A DNA stretch of 10,240 nucleotides from an uncultured Methylococcaceae bacterium (GTDB lineage Bacteria > Pseudomonadota > Gammaproteobacteria > Methylococcales > Methylococcaceae), in contig CAIVXW010000267.1 of assembly GCA_903910005.1 (NCBI GenBank), forward strand, positions 1 through 10,240. The letters run 5' to 3'. Position 1 is the stretch's first letter, and the number at the start of each line of letters is the position of its first letter. Below are positions 7,933 through 10,240 of this stretch, one piece after another. A model generated the notes under the pieces. That model was not told where the DNA came from. It made no database searches and saw only the letters and a program-made list of their open reading frames with translations. The translations under genes and the position numbers were made by a program.

Positions 7933-7952
7933 TCTCGTGTCCAGAGTGCTAA
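7926..7952 (+). promoter_or_regulatory. CIRCE operator (HrcA binding site)
   Basis: The left arm TTGGCACTC (7926-7934) and right arm GAGTGCTAA (7944-7952) are separated by exactly nine bases. The consensus is TTAGCACTC-N9-GAGTGCTAA; the only departure is G for A at the third base of the left arm. HrcA binds this inverted repeat and represses heat-shock operons at normal temperature. The element lies directly after a TTGACA promoter and ends one base before the hrcA ATG, indicating autoregulation of hrcA and, by read-through, repression of grpE and dnaK. Confidence 0.95.
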
Positions 7953-9035
7953 ATGTTCTCCAGTGCCATGCTTCCAGCGATCCCCCCCCAATTGAACGAG
8001 CGTGCCCAGCACCTGCTCAAAATACTGGTCGAACGTTACATCGGTGAAGGGTTGCCGGTCGGTTCGCGTGCCCTGGCCCGCGACGCCGGATTAAACCTCA
8101 GCCCGGCGACCATTCGCAACGTCATGTCCGATCTGGAGGAGCTGGGACTCATCACGGCACCCCACACCTCGGCGGGACGCATGCCGACGGTGACCGGCTA
8201 CCGCCTGTTTGTGGATACGCTGCTGACCGTGCGCCCCCTGCAGCAGAGCCAGGTGGAACAACTCTGGAGCCATCTGGAGACTCAGGACACCCCGGAAGAA
8301 TTACTGGAAACCGCCTCCCGTCTGTTATCGGAAGTAACCCGTCTGGCCGGTCTGGTCATGGTGCCGCGCCGCGAAAGTCAGATCGTGCGCCATTTTGAAT
8401 TTTTGCCCCTCTCCGAACAGCGGATTCTGGTCATTCTGGTGACCCAGGAGGGGGAGGTGATGAACAAGATCATCACCCCCTCTCGCCCGTTCTCCGCCAG
8501 CGAATTGCAATCTGCCGCCAATTATCTGAATGCCACCGTGGTGGGCAAGGATCTTCGCACCATCCGCGAAGGCCTGCAAAGGGAGTTGCAGGAAGCCCGG
8601 GAAAAACTGCAGGGAGAAATGATCCATGCCGCCGAGATTGCCGGTCTGGCCCTGGCCCCGGACGATGCAAAGCGCCGCCGCCCTTTCGTATTGAGCGGTG
8701 AAATGAATCTGCTTGATTGTGCCGAGCTGGCCAGCATGGAACAGGTGCGGGGTCTGTTTGAGGCCTTTCAGCAACGGGAAGGCATCGTACAGATACTTGA
8801 CCGCTGTCTGGAGACCGCTGGCGTCAAGATATTCATCGGTGAAGAAGCAGGCTACCGGGCACTGGATCAATGCAGCGTGGTCACCTCCGCCTATTCAATC
8901 AACGGGGAAATCATCGGCGTGCTGGGCGTCATTGGTCCCACCCGCATGGCGTATGAGCGGGTCATACCGATCGTCGACATCACCGCCAAATTGCTGGGAG
9001 CCGCCTTGAATCAAAAATCCCAGACCCCATGTTGA
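7953..9035 (+). CDS. hrcA: Heat-inducible transcription repressor HrcA
   Basis: HrcA is a dimeric DNA-binding repressor that binds CIRCE operators and is kept active by the GroEL chaperonin. The 360-aa product has the N-terminal winged-helix domain (about 14-85; LNERAQHLLKILVERYI, then VGSRALARDAGLNLSPATIRNVMSDLEELGLI) and the characteristic TSAGRMPTVTGYRLFVD segment (72-88). The larger GAF-like and dimerisation regions follow, ending in the conserved GVIGPTRMAYERVIPIV stretch near the C-terminus. Length is close to the usual 340-350 aa. The start is uncertain: ATG 7953 abuts the CIRCE right arm, with only GAG six bases upstream as a possible ribosome site. ATG 7968 and TTG 7992 are in-frame alternatives, and family homology begins near residue 14. 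A run of eight C (7982-7989) lies between these starts and the conserved domain. It heads the hrcA-grpE-dnaK cluster. Confidence 0.96.
   Translation: MFSSAMLPAIPPQLNERAQHLLKILVERYIGEGLPVGSRALARDAGLNLSPATIRNVMSDLEELGLITAPHTSAGRMPTVTGYRLFVDTLLTVRPLQQSQVEQLWSHLETQDTPEELLETASRLLSEVTRLAGLVMVPRRESQIVRHFEFLPLSEQRILVILVTQEGEVMNKIITPSRPFSASELQSAANYLNATVVGKDLRTIREGLQRELQEAREKLQGEMIHAAEIAGLALAPDDAKRRRPFVLSGEMNLLDCAELASMEQVRGLFEAFQQREGIVQILDRCLETAGVKIFIGEEAGYRALDQCSVVTSAYSINGEIIGVLGVIGPTRMAYERVIPIVDITAKLLGAALNQKSQTPC
9005..9032 (+). promoter_or_regulatory. Sigma-32 (RpoH) promoter for grpE
   Basis: CTTGAAT (9005-9011) matches six of seven bases of the sigma-32 -35 consensus CTTGAAA. After 13 bases comes CCCCATGT (9025-9032), a full match to the -10 consensus CCCCATnT. 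The spacing lies within the normal range. Transcription would start near 9039, about 48 bases before the grpE ATG. The element sits in the last codons of hrcA and its -10 box abuts the hrcA stop. Found by eye; no scoring was possible. Confidence 0.75.
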
Positions 9036-9086
9036 AGCCGAATTTATCTTTTCCTTTCTCAATATCTCAATACCGGAGTAGATTGC

Positions 9087-9692
9087 ATGAATACAGATGA
9101 AGCCCTGCCGGACGTGGCAGTACCGCCAGGGGAGCTGGCAGCCGACGCAGCGGCTGCCGGATCGGCACAACCGGAGGTGATGGAGATAACCTCGGTTGAG
9201 GACATGGCCCGGCAACTGGCTGAAACCCGCCTCAGGGAGCAGGATTACTGGGACAGGCTGGTCAGAGCCCAGGCTGAATTCGATAACTACAAAAAACGCG
9301 TCGAAAAAGACCTGCAAAACGCCCACAAGTATGCCCTCGAACGCTTTGCCAGGGAATTGCTGGCAGTGATTGACAGCCTGGAGCTGGGGATACAGGCCTC
9401 AAATGCCAGCCAGCCCGAGGTGGAAAAATTGCGTGAAGGCATGGAACTGACGCTCAGGCAACTGACGGCGGCCTTTGAAAAATTCGGCATTCAGGTCATT
9501 GATCCGCTGGGCGACAAGTTCAATCCCGACCTGCACCAGGCCATGGCGGCGCAACCGGCCGACGACGTCGAACCCAATACCGTCATCAAGGTTTTCCAGA
9601 AGGGCTACAGTCTGAACGACCGTCTGCTGCGTCCTGCGATGGTTATCATTGCCCAGCAGGCCGCAGCATCCCGCATCGATCAACAGGCTTGA
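9087..9692 (+). CDS. grpE: Nucleotide exchange factor GrpE
   Basis: GrpE is the dimeric cytoplasmic co-chaperone that releases ADP from DnaK and also acts as a thermosensor. The 201-aa product matches the family length (E. coli 197 aa). An acidic, alanine-rich disordered N-terminus (1-35) precedes a long helical coiled coil (about 36-90, including RAQAEFDNYKKRVEKD). A four-helix region follows, then the C-terminal beta domain with FNPDLHQAM (145-153) and the GrpE signature ending VIKVFQKGYSLNDRLLRPAMV. The ATG is set by GGAG eight bases upstream. It is followed 80 bases later by its partner dnaK and preceded by hrcA after 51 bases. It is probably transcribed both from the CIRCE promoter and from its own sigma-32 promoter in the end of hrcA. 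Confidence 0.97.
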   Translation: MNTDEALPDVAVPPGELAADAAAAGSAQPEVMEITSVEDMARQLAETRLREQDYWDRLVRAQAEFDNYKKRVEKDLQNAHKYALERFARELLAVIDSLELGIQASNASQPEVEKLREGMELTLRQLTAAFEKFGIQVIDPLGDKFNPDLHQAMAAQPADDVEPNTVIKVFQKGYSLNDRLLRPAMVIIAQQAAASRIDQQA

Positions 9693-9716
9693 AATCGAAT
9701 CCGGCCTCCCCCATTA
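9688..9716 (+). promoter_or_regulatory. Sigma-32 (RpoH) promoter for dnaK
   Basis: CTTGAAA (9688-9694) is a perfect sigma-32 -35 box, and the grpE stop codon TGA (9690-9692) lies inside it. After 14 bases comes CCCCATTA (9709-9716), seven of the eight bases of CCCCATnT. Transcription would begin near 9723, giving a leader of about 50 bases before the dnaK ATG. The remaining 9717-9772 gap holds no obvious terminator or second CIRCE element. Confidence 0.75.
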
Positions 9717-9772
9717 AACCGTCAGGTTCTTTCTGGCCCACCCCCCAATAAACACCTTCAGGAGCATACATC

Positions 9773-10240
9773 ATGACACGAATCATCGGTATCGACCTTG
9801 GTACCACCAACTCTTGCGTCGCCATACTGGAAGCCGGCAAACCGCGGGTAATTGAAAACTCGGAAGGGGCACGTACCACGCCTTCAATCATTGCCTTCAC
9901 CCCGGACAACGAAGTACTGGTTGGCCAGTCCGCCAAACGCCAGGCGGTCACCAACCCCAAAAACACCCTGTATGCCGTCAAGCGACTGATCGGACGCCGT
10001 TTCAAGGATACGGTCGTGCAGAAGGACATCCACCTGGTTCCCTACAAGATCGTTGAAGCCGACAACGGCGACGCCTGGATTGAAGTCAGCGGCAGGAAAA
10101 TGGCCCCGCCGGAAATCTCGGCCCGGGTACTGATGAAACTGAAAAAGGATGCCGAAGCCTATCTGGGTGAGGAAATTCACGAAGCGGTGATTACGGTACC
10201 GGCGTATTTCAACGACTCCCAGCGTCAGGCCACCAAGGAT
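9773..10240 (+). CDS. dnaK: Chaperone protein DnaK (Hsp70), N-terminal part (cut by window edge)
   Basis: DnaK is the ATP-driven Hsp70 chaperone that binds unfolded peptides and works with GrpE and DnaJ. Only the first 156 codons, part of the ATPase domain, are visible, and they run open to the right edge. The phosphate-binding loop GIDLGTTNSCVAI (6-18), catalytic Lys70 in YAVKRLIGRRF, and the adenosine/phosphate motif AVITVPAYFNDSQRQATKD (138-156) all agree with E. coli numbering. The start is fixed by AGGAG (9760-9764) eight bases upstream and by the MTRIIGIDLG beginning. Full-length homologues have about 640 aa. It is the third gene of the hrcA-grpE-dnaK cluster, with its own sigma-32 promoter over the end of grpE; dnaJ commonly follows but is outside the window. 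Confidence 0.97.
   Translation, partial: MTRIIGIDLGTTNSCVAILEAGKPRVIENSEGARTTPSIIAFTPDNEVLVGQSAKRQAVTNPKNTLYAVKRLIGRRFKDTVVQKDIHLVPYKIVEADNGDAWIEVSGRKMAPPEISARVLMKLKKDAEAYLGEEIHEAVITVPAYFNDSQRQATKD

Noticed and set aside
8325..8870. Minus-strand open frame of 181 codons
   Set aside because: It is antisense to hrcA, which has clear family motifs throughout.
9735..9751. CCCCCCAATAAA as a second sigma-32 -10 box before dnaK
   Set aside because: No CTTGAAA-like -35 lies at the right distance, and the CTTGAAA/CCCCATTA pair just upstream fits far better.

Overview
The window is a chromosomal housekeeping segment of a moderately GC-rich proteobacterium, most likely a gammaproteobacterium. The divergent arrangement of nadK-recN against grpE and dnaK is the one known around E. 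coli grpE. Here two genes are added at the junction: hrcA, which E. coli lacks, and a bacterioferritin gene. All genes look native, with similar codon use. I see no mobile element, tRNA, rRNA, CRISPR array or prophage gene, and no gene-free stretch longer than about 125 bases.

Layout. Everything left of about 7830 is on the minus strand and reads right to left: bacterioferritin (bfr), NAD kinase (nadK), the SMC-like repair protein recN, a very large hybrid sensor histidine kinase (1544 aa), and the first 27 codons of a lipoprotein that runs off the left edge. Gaps are 12, 3, -4 and 12 bases, so these five genes probably form one transcription unit. From 7953 rightward, on the plus strand, lie the heat-shock genes hrcA, grpE and dnaK; dnaK is cut by the right edge.

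Regulation is the most informative part. A CIRCE operator (HrcA binding site) lies between the divergent units and directly abuts the hrcA ATG. It follows a TTGACA-type promoter and overlaps the -35 position of a plausible bfr promoter on the other strand. Two near-consensus sigma-32 (RpoH) promoters were found, one over the hrcA stop codon serving grpE and one over the grpE stop codon serving dnaK. The chaperone genes therefore appear to be under layered control: HrcA/CIRCE at the head of the operon and RpoH at internal promoters.

Two proteins are unusual. The bacterioferritin keeps the heme-ligand Met52 but has lost Glu51, His54 and Glu94 of the di-iron ferroxidase centre, which suggests a heme-bearing subunit needing a partner subunit. 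The hybrid kinase combines two different periplasmic binding-protein folds (NMT1/THI5-like, then SBP_bac_3) with GAF-like, PAS, PAS, HisKA, HATPase, receiver and HPt modules. It overlaps recN by ATGA and has no response regulator gene nearby. No clearly new multi-gene system is visible; the novelty lies in these regulatory and active-site details.
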